The notes beneath the pieces are model-generated. The model had not been told where the DNA came from. It worked only from the letters and a program-made list of their open reading frames with translations, and searched no databases. From Paraburkholderia kirstenboschensis (GTDB taxonomy: Bacteria > Pseudomonadota > Gammaproteobacteria > Burkholderiales > Burkholderiaceae), in NCBI RefSeq assembly GCF_904848585.1, contig NZ_CAJHCR010000003.1, forward strand, positions 186,001 to 250,000: DNA of 64,000 nt. The letters run 5' to 3'. Within the stretch, counting starts at the first letter, position 1, and the number at the start of each line of letters is the position of its first letter. Below are positions 42,657 to 52,128 of this stretch, one piece after another. A program made the translations under genes and the position numbers.

Positions 42657-44963
42657 TCATACAGAAGGCTGAACCCCCGGTTTGTCGACAATCCGCACAG
42701 GAATAGACTTGGCGCCAGGCACTTTACTTTCTTCGGCGCAGTGCCAGAGCGGCAGTAGCGGATTGCATTCCGGGTAATAGCCGGCAATGCAGCCACGGGG
42801 AATGTCGTAAGCCTTGACGGTGAGGCCGCTTACGCGCCGGTCGAAGCCGTCGTCGGAAATGGTTTGCAAGCCAATTTTGTCGCCTTCCGACAGACCGCTC
42901 GCCGCCATATCGTCCTCATTCATCAGCACAATCATGCGGTTGCCCTTGACGCCGCGAAAGCGATCGTCCAGCGAGTAGATCGTCGTATTGAACTGACTGT
43001 CGGAGCGCAGGGTCATCAGTCGGAGCGCGTCTGTTTCGCGCTCGGGCATGTCGGGATCTTCGCCGAGTGCTTTCGGTACCTGAAATTCTGCCTTGCCGCT
43101 TTTCGTCTTCCATTGCCGCTCGCGCGCCGGGAGTGGTTTGTGAAATCCGCCCGGCGTCCACATACGCTGGTTGAAATCGCGGAATATGTCGGGATACGTC
43201 TTTTCTATTTCGTCGCGCACCACCGAGTAATCGTCTCGCCATGCGTCCCAATTGACGTTGAAGCGAGCGCCCAAGGTCGCTTTCGCGATTCCCGCGACGA
43301 TGTAAGGCTCCGAGCGAATGTTGTCGCTGGCCGGTTCCGCCACGCCACGCGAGCCATGCATGCAGGCGGTGCTGTCTTCCATTGAAACAGCCTGGTCACC
43401 ACTCGCCTGCCGGTCGATTTCGATGCGGCTCAAACACGGCAAAATGTATGAGATTTCACCGTGTACGAGGTGACTTCGATTGAGCTTGGTCGCGACGTTC
43501 ACATTGAGGCGCAAACCTCTCCATGCAGGTTCTATCCGCAAGCGGTCCGGCACAGAACGTACGAGATTGCCGCCGAGGTTGAATACGCCCTTTACCTCTC
43601 CTTTGAGCATCGCTTCAAACGCTTCGACGGTATTCAGGCCTTTTTTTCGGGGCGGCTCGAAGGAGAACTGGCTTGCCAGCTTATCGAGCGGCGCCAGTTC
43701 GGGCTTCTCCGTAATGCCGACTGTGCGCTGCCCCTGCACGTTGGAATGACCGCGCACAGGTGAAGGCCCCGCACCGGGCTTGCCCACGTTGCCCCGCAGA
43801 AACAGCAGGTTGCACACCATGCGGACGTTTTGCACGCCGAGTCGGTGCTGCGTCAGTCCCATGCCGTAATGGACAATTACCGCATTCGCCTTCATGTACT
43901 CGTCTGCCGCAGCCTGTATCGCGTCGCGAGTCAGGCCACTGACGTTTTCGATGTCCTCCCACGACGCCTCTCGTGCATAGTTCGCGAATGCTTCGTAACC
44001 GGTCGTATGATCGCGGATGAAGTCCGCATCGACGACACGCGGCGCACCTTGCTGGACGGCCAGATCGTCCGCGGCAATCACCGCCTTGCAGATGCCGAGA
44101 ATCGCAGCGGTATCGCCGCCGGTCTTGAGTTGATGATATTGCGTACTGATCTGCGTGTTGTCGGGCGTGAGCATCTGCAACGGCGACTGCGGATTTGCAA
44201 AACGCACGAGCCCCGGCTCGCGAAGCGGATTGAACGTGATGATCGGCACACCGCGTTTGCGCGCGTCCTGCAATTGATGAAGCATGCGCGGACTATTGGT
44301 GCCCACGTTCTGGCCAAAGAAGAACATCAGGTCAGTCTTCTCGAAGTCTTCGAGCGTAATGGTGCCGACGCCCACCCCGATCGCTTCCTTGAGCCCGACA
44401 CTGGTGCTTTCGTGACACATGTTCGAGCTGTCGGGCAAATTGTTCGTGCCGTACATGCGCGCGAAAAGCTGGTACATGTACGACGTTTCGAGCGACGCGC
44501 GGCCCGACGCATAGAACACCACACTGTCTGGCTCCAGCTTGTTGAGTTCGCGGCCGATTTCGTCGAATGCCTGTTGCCATTCCACTTGCACGTATTTGTC
44601 GGTGGCGGGATCGTAGCGCATAGGCGCTGTGAGCCGCCCCGCTTCCTCCAGGTCATGGTCGTGCCACGACAGCAATTCGGTCACGGTATGCAGTTGAAAG
44701 AACTCGGGCGTCATTCGCTTCGACGTGAGATCCCAGGCGGTAGCCTTCGCACCGCTCTCACAGAACTCGAACACGTGCGGGTCGGCCGGCTTGGCCCACG
44801 AACAGCTCACGCACATGAAGCCGTCCGGTTTATTCTGCTTCGCAAGCACCGCACCATCTTTCAGGCCAACGTGCTCCTGTACCAGGATTGACGTGACCGC
44901 CTTCAGCGATCCCCATCCGCCCGATGCATAGGGGTAGTCTCGTGTCGTGTCCTTCTCTTTCAT
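42657..44963 (-). CDS. FdhF/YdeP-family molybdopterin oxidoreductase
   Basis: The 768-residue enzyme belongs to the FdhF/YdeP branch of molybdopterin oxidoreductases. Landmarks are Cys51, Cys54 and Cys68 near the N terminus, Cys183 in LPDSSNMCHESTSVGLKEA at the position of a metal ligand, FFFGQNVGTNSPRMLHQL, and the molybdopterin-dinucleotide domain starting near residue 660. E. coli YdeP is linked to acid resistance; its substrate is unknown. ATG 44963 follows GCGGAGACAGCA. The gene diverges from cydAB over 227 bp, so shared regulation is possible. Confidence 0.9.
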   Translation of the reverse strand: MKEKDTTRDYPYASGGWGSLKAVTSILVQEHVGLKDGAVLAKQNKPDGFMCVSCSWAKPADPHVFEFCESGAKATAWDLTSKRMTPEFFQLHTVTELLSWHDHDLEEAGRLTAPMRYDPATDKYVQVEWQQAFDEIGRELNKLEPDSVVFYASGRASLETSYMYQLFARMYGTNNLPDSSNMCHESTSVGLKEAIGVGVGTITLEDFEKTDLMFFFGQNVGTNSPRMLHQLQDARKRGVPIITFNPLREPGLVRFANPQSPLQMLTPDNTQISTQYHQLKTGGDTAAILGICKAVIAADDLAVQQGAPRVVDADFIRDHTTGYEAFANYAREASWEDIENVSGLTRDAIQAAADEYMKANAVIVHYGMGLTQHRLGVQNVRMVCNLLFLRGNVGKPGAGPSPVRGHSNVQGQRTVGITEKPELAPLDKLASQFSFEPPRKKGLNTVEAFEAMLKGEVKGVFNLGGNLVRSVPDRLRIEPAWRGLRLNVNVATKLNRSHLVHGEISYILPCLSRIEIDRQASGDQAVSMEDSTACMHGSRGVAEPASDNIRSEPYIVAGIAKATLGARFNVNWDAWRDDYSVVRDEIEKTYPDIFRDFNQRMWTPGGFHKPLPARERQWKTKSGKAEFQVPKALGEDPDMPERETDALRLMTLRSDSQFNTTIYSLDDRFRGVKGNRMIVLMNEDDMAASGLSEGDKIGLQTISDDGFDRRVSGLTVKAYDIPRGCIAGYYPECNPLLPLWHCAEESKVPGAKSIPVRIVDKPGVQPSV

Positions 44964-45190
44964 TGCTGTCTCCGCGCGAACGTCAGTACAAAAAGAGAGC
45001 AAAGTGTGTACCTGTCGACGGAAAGAGCGCATGCTCCTGACAATAGGATTACGAGCCTTTCGTGGCGCCCACGCTCTGTCGGCGCGGCACGATCAGGCCA
45101 CCCGTTTGCTCGGATGCAGAAGCACGTTGCAGCGCAAAAAATGCGGTTCCGTCCTTTAGTTCAGCCACGTTCATTACTCGAGGTACCGTA

Positions 45191-46642
45191 ATGCCACCCC
45201 CGGCCGACGCTCTATTCCTTGCCCGAACGCAGTTCGGTTTCACCATCGCCTTTCACATCATTTTCCCGGCCATGTCCATCGGGCTTGCGAGCTATCTTGC
45301 AGTGCTGGAGGGCGCATGGCTGTTCACCGGCAAGCCGGTATACCTGGCCGTATTCCGCTACTGGCTGACGATTTTCGCGGTGGTATTCGGCGTTGGCGTG
45401 GTGTCGGGCCTTGTCATGTCGTATGAGTTCGGCACCAACTGGGCGGGCTTTGCCTATCGGGCAGGACCTGTCGTCGGCCCGCTTATGGGCTACGAGGTAC
45501 TGACAGCGTTCTTTCTGGAATCCGGCTTTCTTGGCGTGATGCTGTTTGGCATGACCCGCGTCGGTCCCAAGCTGCATTTTCTCGCCACGGTGCTCGTTGG
45601 CATCGGCACTTTGATCAGCGCCTTCTGGATTCTGGCCGCCAATTCATGGATGCAAACGCCGCAAGGATTCGCGCTGGTCGACGGCCGCTTCTTTCCCACC
45701 GACTGGCTCAGCATCATCTTCAATCCGTCGTTTCCTTACCGGCTCGTGCATATGGTGCTCGCGGCTTATCTGAGCGTGGCGTTCATCGTCGGCGCGGTGG
45801 GCGCATGGCACTTGCTGCGCGATTCCCGCAACGAGCCGGCGCGCCTGATGGCTTCCATGGCGCTATGGATGGCGTGCATCGTCGCGCCGATCCAGATTCT
45901 CGCCGGCGACGCGCACGGCGTAAACACGCTGAAACATCAGCCCGCAAAAATCGCCGCACTCGAAGGCGACTGGGAGTCGAAACCAGGCCAGCCGCTGATT
46001 TTGTTCGGCATGCCAAATATGAAGACCGAAACGACCGACTACGCCGTCGAAATTCCGCACCTGGGCGCGCTGATTCTCACGCATACATGGAACGGCTCGA
46101 TCAGAGGGCTCAAGGAATTCGCGCGAGAGGACCGCCCCTTTTCGCCGCTTATTTTCTGGACCTTTCGCATCATGGTGGGCCTTGGCGTGCTGATGGCGCT
46201 GACCGGTTTCGCGAGTCTGGCACTTCGGGCGCGTCATTCGCTCTATCGCGCGCGCTGGCTGCACAGGCTCATGGTTGCAATGGGACCTTCCGGTCTCATT
46301 GCGCTGCTATGCGGCTGGACCGTGACCGAGGTGGGCCGTCAACCCTACACCGTGTATGGCCACTTGCGCACTGCCGACAGCGTGTCGCCCATCGCCGCCC
46401 CAGGCGTCGCGACGTCGCTTGCGGCCTTTGGTGTGGTGTATCTGATCGTATTCGGCGCGGCGATGGTGTTTCTATTGCGGCTCATGGCGAGGCCGCCATC
46501 GCTCGCGACAGAAGGACCCGCGAAAGACAAGCCGCATCGCAGCGCGGGCATCACGCCCGGGCCGGCGCAACGGCAGCCCACTTCCGCCACCACAGGCAAC
46601 AATTCCCCACGGGACGATCGTCATGACAGCCGCCACGATTGA
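45191..46642 (+). CDS. cydA: Cytochrome bd-type quinol oxidase subunit I (cyanide-insensitive type)
   Basis: The 483-residue subunit has nine or so helices. It starts at the conserved ALFLARTQFGFTIAFHIIFP, has heme b558/b595 ligand regions around GVVSGLVMSYEFGTNWAGF, and YEVLTAFFLESGFLGVMLF. The Q loop is short, as in the cyanide-insensitive oxidases (CioA). ATG 45191 is the conserved start; upstream in-frame codons lie in the promoter region. The C-terminal 40 residues are hydrophilic. It overlaps cydB by 20 bases and oxidises quinol without proton pumping. Confidence 0.93.
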   Translation: MPPPADALFLARTQFGFTIAFHIIFPAMSIGLASYLAVLEGAWLFTGKPVYLAVFRYWLTIFAVVFGVGVVSGLVMSYEFGTNWAGFAYRAGPVVGPLMGYEVLTAFFLESGFLGVMLFGMTRVGPKLHFLATVLVGIGTLISAFWILAANSWMQTPQGFALVDGRFFPTDWLSIIFNPSFPYRLVHMVLAAYLSVAFIVGAVGAWHLLRDSRNEPARLMASMALWMACIVAPIQILAGDAHGVNTLKHQPAKIAALEGDWESKPGQPLILFGMPNMKTETTDYAVEIPHLGALILTHTWNGSIRGLKEFAREDRPFSPLIFWTFRIMVGLGVLMALTGFASLALRARHSLYRARWLHRLMVAMGPSGLIALLCGWTVTEVGRQPYTVYGHLRTADSVSPIAAPGVATSLAAFGVVYLIVFGAAMVFLLRLMARPPSLATEGPAKDKPHRSAGITPGPAQRQPTSATTGNNSPRDDRHDSRHD

Positions 46643-47639
46643 TCTGCCGCTCGTATGGGCGGGTATCCTCGCGTTCGCCGTGCTTGCCTACGTCCTGCTC
46701 GACGGGTTTGATCTCGGCGTGGGCATCCTGTTCGCCGTCGAGCGAAGCCGGGACGATCGCGACCTGATGGTGAACACCATCGCGCCCGTATGGGACGGCA
46801 ATGAAACATGGCTCGTGCTCGGCGGCGGCGGACTTTTCGCCGTGTTTCCGCTCGCATATTCGATCATCCTGCCCGCGCTCTATCCGCCAATCATCGCAAT
46901 GCTGCTCGCACTCGTGTTTCGCGGCGTGGCTTTCGAATTCCGTTTTCGCGCGACAGGTTCCGGCCGTGCGTGGTGGGATGTCGCTTTCTTCTCGGGTTCC
47001 ACCATGGCCGCTCTGTGCCAGGGACTTGTGCTGGGCGGGCTGCTCCAGGGCATCCACGTCAAGGGAGTATCGTATTCCGGCGGCTGGTGGGACTGGCTTA
47101 CCGGCTTCACCGTGCTGTGCGGCCTCGCCGTCGTCGTCGGCTATACATTGCTCGGATCATGCTGGCTGATCTGGCGCACCGAAGGGCCGCTGCACGAGCG
47201 CTGCCGGCGGTATGCGCGCACCACGGCAGTCGCGGTGCTTGCGCTGATCGTCGTGGTCACGCTGTGGACGCCGATGCTGCAAGGCTCGCTCGCTGCGCGC
47301 TGGTTCCGCTGGCCGGACATTGCGTTCACCGCCGCCGTGCCGGTATTGCTCATTCTTCTCGCGGCCGGCTTCTGGCGCAGCCTTTCGGCGCGGCGCCAGG
47401 CGCTGCCTTTGCTCTTCGCCTACGGCATTTTCATTCTTTGCTATGCGGGTCTTCTGATCAGTCTGTATCCGTATCTCGTGCCGCCCGCGATTTCTTTCCG
47501 CGATGCGGCCGCGCCCCGCGCAAGCCTGTTATTCCTTCTGGTGGGCGCCGTGATTACCGTTCCGATGATTCTCGGCTACACGGCTTATGCCTATTCGGTC
47601 TTCAAAGGCAAAATGCGTCCCGGCGAGGGATATCACTGA
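46623..47639 (+). CDS. cydB: Cytochrome bd-type quinol oxidase subunit II
   Basis: The 338-residue membrane protein shows the CydB patterns AYVLLDGFDLGVGILF at residues 22-37, NTIAPVWDGNETWLVLGGGG at 51-70 and FRGVAFEFRFRA at 98-109. Eight to nine helices are visible. It starts within the end of cydA and is followed two bases later by a 35-codon gene. It is the partner subunit of CydA. Confidence 0.94.
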   Translation: MTAATIDLPLVWAGILAFAVLAYVLLDGFDLGVGILFAVERSRDDRDLMVNTIAPVWDGNETWLVLGGGGLFAVFPLAYSIILPALYPPIIAMLLALVFRGVAFEFRFRATGSGRAWWDVAFFSGSTMAALCQGLVLGGLLQGIHVKGVSYSGGWWDWLTGFTVLCGLAVVVGYTLLGSCWLIWRTEGPLHERCRRYARTTAVAVLALIVVVTLWTPMLQGSLAARWFRWPDIAFTAAVPVLLILLAAGFWRSLSARRQALPLLFAYGIFILCYAGLLISLYPYLVPPAISFRDAAAPRASLLFLLVGAVITVPMILGYTAYAYSVFKGKMRPGEGYH

Positions 47640-47640
47640 C

Positions 47641-47748
47641 ATGTGGCGACGATTCGCATGGTTTGTCGGCTTGTGGATGCTGGGCGTTGCAACGGTTGCC
47701 CTCGTGGCAGGCATATTGAAAGCTGTATTACATGCAGCTACGCATTGA
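47641..47748 (+). CDS. DUF2474-type small subunit of the cytochrome bd oxidase operon (CydX-like)
   Basis: The 35-codon gene starts one base after the cydB stop. The product begins MWRRFAWFVGLWMLGVATVA and continues LVAGILKAVLHAATH: an Arg-rich start, one transmembrane helix and a short tail, as in DUF2474 and CydX-like subunits. Such peptides stabilise the bd oxidase hemes. Position and composition make it convincing despite its size. Confidence 0.8.
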   Translation: MWRRFAWFVGLWMLGVATVALVAGILKAVLHAATH

Positions 47749-47949
47749 GCGATCTTTGACGCCCTGCGCGCGTCACGCCGGCTGGAATGTTTGCGCACTG
47801 ACGCGTAACGATTTCAACCGTGTGCACAATGACGTGCATCCGCTCACTTACCGCAGAAACTTGCGCGCCTGTTGCAAGCCCGCGGCGGGCCCGAACTGCA
47901 ATGTTCCTGTTGGCACCCGCTCGCCCGCAATCCTGAGGAACGCTGTCCC

Positions 47950-50598
47950 TCAGGGTAGCGTGTACGCGATCACATAATCGCCTTGCTTCGTGCCAAGCGA
48001 GCCGTGACCGCCCGCGGTGACGAGTACATACTGCTTGCCGTTGCTGTCGGCGTAGGTCATTGGGGTTGCCTGCCCGCCTGCCGGCAAGCGGGCCTGCCAC
48101 AACCGGTCGCCGTTACGTACATCGTAAGCGCGCAGATAGTAGTCGAGCGTACCGGAGAGGAACGCCACGCCGCCGGCAGTCGTGATCATCCCGCCGAGAC
48201 TCGGCACGCCGAGCGGCATGGGAATGGGCAACGGCGCGCTGTCGCGGATCGTGCCGTTCTTGTGTTCCCACACAATGTGGTTCGTGCGCAGATCGACGCC
48301 CGCCACGTATCCCCAAGGCGGCGCCTGGCACGGAATGCCAAGCGGCGAGAGGAACGCATTCAGTTCGAAACCGTATGGCGTGCCGCGCGCGAGCTTGATG
48401 CCGCTTGTTTCACTGCCCTTCTTGTCCCCGCTCTCCGACGGAATCTGCGAGCGCGGTACCAGCTTTGAAGTGAAAGCCATGTAGCTCGGGTTCGCGATCA
48501 GTATTTGCCGAACCGGGTCGACCGCAATGCCGCCCCAATCGAATACGCCGAAATTACCCGGAAATACGAGCGATCCCTGCTCCGACGGCGGCGTAAACAT
48601 CCCGTCATATCGCAGCGATTTGAACTTGACGCGGCACCACAGCTGATCGAAAGGATTGGTGCCCCACATGTCGCGCTCGCGTACATTCGGCGGCTTGAAG
48701 TTGAGTGCGGAAAACGGTTGCGTAGGCGACGTGTGATCGCCGGTTCCCGCGCCCTGCGGCACCGGTTCTTCCGTGATCGGCACGATCGGCTTGCCAGTCT
48801 CGCGATTCAGCACGTACAGACTGCCCTGTTTCGTCGATGCGATCAGCGCTGGCTGCACGCCGCTGGGTGTCTGCAGATCGATCAGCGAAGGCTGACCGCC
48901 TACGTCCATATCCCACAGGTCGTGGTGAGTGAATTGGTAATTCCAGCGCATCTTGCCGGTTGCGAGATCCAGTGCAACGACGCCCGCCGCGACCTTCTCC
49001 GAAGCCGGCGTGCGCACGCCGCCCCACTGGTCGGGTGTTTGATTGCCGAGCGGCAAATACACCATGCCGAGCTTTTCATCCACGCTGAACACCGACCACA
49101 TGTTCGGCGAATTGCGAACGTAGGTCTGGTTGCCGGTAATCGGCTGCGTCTCGTCTGGATTGCCCGCATCCCAGTTCCACACCAGATGACCGTCGTGCAC
49201 GTCGAACGCGCGCGTGACGCCCGAGGGCTCGTTGGTCGATTCGTTATCGGAGACGTGACCGCTGATAATGACCAGATCGCGAGTCACTGCGGGCGGCGAC
49301 GTCGAGTAATAACCGCCCGGCGTGAAAGGACCGATATTCGTGCGCAGGTCGATTTGACCGTTATTGCCGAAGTGCGTGCACGGCTGGCCTGTATCGGCAT
49401 TGAGCGCGATCAGACGCGCGTCGGCGGTTGGCAGGAAGATGCGGCGCGGGCATTCGGCGCTCACCGCTGCGGTGGCCGTCTGCTGGGCGGCCGCCGACGA
49501 ATCGCTGGCGGCCGTGACCGCGGATGCCGATTGCGCCGCGCCGGGCGCTGCGGAAGCGCCGTTGGCCACGTCGGTACTTGCCGATGCGGCATCCGCCGCA
49601 GGCGCCGAAGCCGATGCCTGGGTATTCGAAGCGGCAGCGCCGGACCCTGCGCTCGCACTCGCATCCGTGCTTGCAGCCGCGCTTGCAGTCGGAGCCGAGG
49701 CCGCCGTCGCGTTATCCGTCGCCGCTACCGCGGCATTTGCCGGATACAGGGCGTCGTCGTGATAGGACACGCCGCGGCAAGTCATATGCTCCCAGTGCTT
49801 GAAGCCAACGGGGCTCTGAATATGCGGATCGTATCTCCAGAGCTCCTTGCCCGACGCCGGATCGAGTGCGATCACGATGCTGTGCGGCGTGCAAAGGAAA
49901 AGCTTGTTGCCGACCTTGATCGGCGTGTTCTCATCGGTGGTTTCAGTGGGGTCGCCGGGGCCCGGCTTGTCGCCTGTTTCAAATTGCCAGGCCACTTTCA
50001 ATTGCCCCGCATTGTCCGGCGTGATCTGTGTGAGCGGCGAATAGCGCTGACCGAACGGTGAGCCGCCGTAGTCGGTCCAGTCGCCCGCCTGCCGGTTCGC
50101 GTCGCCGGCAATCGGTGTAGAAGGCGTAGCCGCAGTCGAGGCCAGCGTGCCCGCGCGATCATATGGATGATTGAACGCTGTGACGAGGCCCAGTAGTACG
50201 GTCAACACCACGGCGGCAGTCAACGGCACCACGCCCTCGCGATGCGCGGCCGGTGGCCCGAACACCAGTTTGCGCGTGACGGGCGGCAGCAATAGCCACA
50301 AAGCAAGCACAAGCCACACCCAGAGGCGCGGTAGCAATTGCCAGAAGTCGAAGCGCGCTTCCACCACGGCCCAGATCGTCGAACCGAACAGGATCAGCGC
50401 GAACAACCATAGAGCCGAACGTCGGCGAATGCTGAGCAGCACACCGGTCAGCGCAATTGCGATCCCCGTCACCACGTAATACCACGAACCACCCAGCGAA
50501 ACGAGCCGGGCTCCACCCGCGGCTAGCGCCAAGCCGATAACGATGAAGACGACAGCGGGAACCGCAAGTGCGGGAGGAAACCGATGCGGCTTCGACAT
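47950..50598 (-). CDS. gcd: Membrane-bound PQQ-dependent dehydrogenase, glucose dehydrogenase (Gcd) type, with an Ala/Ser-rich insert
   Basis: The 882-residue protein has five N-terminal membrane helices (residues about 10-140) and a PQQ beta-propeller: it starts DWTDYGGSPFGQRYSPLTQI, contains ACRGVSYHDD-like TCRGVSYHDD, RRIFLPTADARLIALNADTG, and GVPSLGGMITTAGGVAFL at the end. It should oxidise glucose (or a related polyol) in the periplasm, passing electrons to ubiquinone. Residues about 287-382 are an Ala/Ser/Thr-rich stretch between TCRGVSYHDD and ECPRRIF where E. coli Gcd has only a short linker. ATG 50598 follows GAGGTGGTGAAT. Confidence 0.88.
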   Translation of the reverse strand: MSKPHRFPPALAVPAVVFIVIGLALAAGGARLVSLGGSWYYVVTGIAIALTGVLLSIRRRSALWLFALILFGSTIWAVVEARFDFWQLLPRLWVWLVLALWLLLPPVTRKLVFGPPAAHREGVVPLTAAVVLTVLLGLVTAFNHPYDRAGTLASTAATPSTPIAGDANRQAGDWTDYGGSPFGQRYSPLTQITPDNAGQLKVAWQFETGDKPGPGDPTETTDENTPIKVGNKLFLCTPHSIVIALDPASGKELWRYDPHIQSPVGFKHWEHMTCRGVSYHDDALYPANAAVAATDNATAASAPTASAAASTDASASAGSGAAASNTQASASAPAADAASASTDVANGASAAPGAAQSASAVTAASDSSAAAQQTATAAVSAECPRRIFLPTADARLIALNADTGQPCTHFGNNGQIDLRTNIGPFTPGGYYSTSPPAVTRDLVIISGHVSDNESTNEPSGVTRAFDVHDGHLVWNWDAGNPDETQPITGNQTYVRNSPNMWSVFSVDEKLGMVYLPLGNQTPDQWGGVRTPASEKVAAGVVALDLATGKMRWNYQFTHHDLWDMDVGGQPSLIDLQTPSGVQPALIASTKQGSLYVLNRETGKPIVPITEEPVPQGAGTGDHTSPTQPFSALNFKPPNVRERDMWGTNPFDQLWCRVKFKSLRYDGMFTPPSEQGSLVFPGNFGVFDWGGIAVDPVRQILIANPSYMAFTSKLVPRSQIPSESGDKKGSETSGIKLARGTPYGFELNAFLSPLGIPCQAPPWGYVAGVDLRTNHIVWEHKNGTIRDSAPLPIPMPLGVPSLGGMITTAGGVAFLSGTLDYYLRAYDVRNGDRLWQARLPAGGQATPMTYADSNGKQYVLVTAGGHGSLGTKQGDYVIAYTLP

Positions 50599-50768
50599 AT
50601 TCACCACCTCTACAGACAAAGATTCGGACTGGATTACATACGGAAAGCCAGCAGCTAAGCCAAAGGCGCCGTTGTGCAAGTAGCATTTACGGTTCCCGGT
50701 CGACTCATCGGCAAGGCATGCAACATGCGACGTGCGCGAGACGTCGCCCTGAATTTTCCTGACACGCC

Positions 50769-51176
50769 ATGAAGCATCGAGCCACCGTCCTTTGCCTGCG
50801 CGCTAATCGCATCCTGCTCGTCGCTCGATCCAACGGTCGATGGGCGCTGCCCGGCGGTCGATGCAAGGCCGGCGAGCCCGTGTCCGCCGCGGCCGCTCGT
50901 GAGCTTCTTGAAGAAACTCGAATGACCGACATCGCGCTTCGGTACATTTTCGAGTTCTGGGGCATTCGCACCCGCCACTATGTATTTGCCGCGCATATTC
51001 CCGACGATGTCGAGCCGATCCCGGACAATGAGATCAGCCGATGCCGATGGGTCAGCGTGACAGACATCCATTCGGCATGGGTCAGCGTGTCGACTCGCGG
51101 CATCGTTCAGATATTGCTCGAAGAAAGCAGTCCGGTCGGGCCCGCGCGCAGGTCAAGTCCATTGCGGGTGTTTTGA
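50769..51176 (+). CDS. Nudix hydrolase
   Basis: The 135-residue protein contains a full Nudix box, GGRCKAGEPVSAAAARELLE followed by ET (G-x5-E-x7-REUxEE pattern, residues about 29-51). It should hydrolyse a nucleoside diphosphate linked to another group; the substrate is unknown. The short length and tail (SSPLRVF) suggest a simple one-domain enzyme. It diverges from gcd over 170 bp and precedes the YjzC-like gene on the same strand. Confidence 0.88.
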   Translation: MKHRATVLCLRANRILLVARSNGRWALPGGRCKAGEPVSAAAARELLEETRMTDIALRYIFEFWGIRTRHYVFAAHIPDDVEPIPDNEISRCRWVSVTDIHSAWVSVSTRGIVQILLEESSPVGPARRSSPLRVF

Positions 51177-51247
51177 GCGCACCGGAACGCGTGGCACGAG
51201 CGTTGCATGACGACGCTTGTCGCTGACTCACCCTATGGAGTTTCACT

Positions 51248-51475
51248 ATGGCAGGAGATAACTCGTTCAAGCCCGGCGAAATCGTCAAGACGTCCGGCAT
51301 CTATTCAGTCGTTCACGAGGACGGCAAAAACACTTTCGAAGTAACGTGCGTGGAGGGAGAGCATTTCCCACCGACGCGCAGCGGTAAAGGCGCGCACTTT
51401 GAACTCAAATACGCGGCCACGCATGCCCATCGGCACGGCGAGTTGAAGGGCAGCGAAGCGAGGCAAAACGTCTGA
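51248..51475 (+). CDS. YjzC-like small protein
   Basis: The 75-residue product fits YjzC: MAGDNSFKPGEIVKTSGIYS, then VVHEDGKNTFEVTCVEGEHF and PPTRSGKGAHFELKYAA. It is a beta-rich, soluble domain with several late histidines. TATGGAGTTTCACT precedes ATG 51248. The role is unknown. It may be co-transcribed with the following gene, 48 bp away. Confidence 0.75.
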   Translation: MAGDNSFKPGEIVKTSGIYSVVHEDGKNTFEVTCVEGEHFPPTRSGKGAHFELKYAATHAHRHGELKGSEARQNV

Positions 51476-51523
51476 CCGACGGAAACTCGCCGAACCAGCG
51501 CGCCCGGCGAGGAGGTGAAAACA

Positions 51524-52051
51524 ATGCCCAAAACTTCCGCAACGCCGTTCGCTCTCGCCGAGCGCGTAATCATCAGTCTGTATGACGGCGGCGTGCTGTC
51601 GCCCGCTGTCCTCGAACGGCTTCTGGCAGCTTTCGCGCAAGAGAAGGCCGACTGGGACACGGAACCGGCTCAACGCACCGTCGACGGACGCTCACTTCAC
51701 GAAGTTGTCGTTCTCACCATGCTGCCTGGCGAATCGTTACGCTCGGCGCGCAAATCATTCATGTCAGTAGTCGAGCACATTGCCAACGCATCGCGAACAA
51801 AAAAGAAAGCGCCCGGGTCGAGCAAAGCCGAGGAAGCCGAAGATGTAGACGAACCCGCGGAAGAAGAATCCGCAGCCGAAGATGAAGATAGCCAGGAGCT
51901 GGCAAAGCAATTGTCCGGCAGTGCTCGCCCTGCGCGGCGCGGCCGTGCCGCGAAAACCAAAGACTCCGAACCACCCACGCGGCAACCGGCCGGGACCGCA
52001 GCATTCAATCCGCTTCTGAACGCTGCGGCACCGCGCAAGAGTAAAAGCTAG
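51524..52051 (+). CDS. Hypothetical protein with an acidic disordered C-terminal half
   Basis: The 175-residue protein has a helical N-terminal domain (residues 1-85, with ALAERVIISLYDGGVLSPAV and SLRSARKSFMSVVEHIANA) and a charged, Glu- and Ala-rich tail ending RKSKS. A GTG at 51515 would also read, but it lies inside the ribosome site GAGGAGGTGA, so ATG 51524 is the real start. No family was recognised. Confidence 0.6.
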   Translation: MPKTSATPFALAERVIISLYDGGVLSPAVLERLLAAFAQEKADWDTEPAQRTVDGRSLHEVVVLTMLPGESLRSARKSFMSVVEHIANASRTKKKAPGSSKAEEAEDVDEPAEEESAAEDEDSQELAKQLSGSARPARRGRAAKTKDSEPPTRQPAGTAAFNPLLNAAAPRKSKS

Positions 52052-52128
52052 GCTGCAACGGATAGGCACAGTGCTTGCGGTACTCCGTCCAAACCTGCCG
52101 CCAAGCGGCGTTCAACATGGAGAGCGAC

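Noticed and set aside
44964..45190. FNR/ANR site in the ydeP-cydA divergent region
   Set aside because: No TTGAT-N4-ATCAA-like sequence is present.
48505..50061. A 518-codon forward frame
   Set aside because: It is opposite the PQQ dehydrogenase and extremely Arg-rich.
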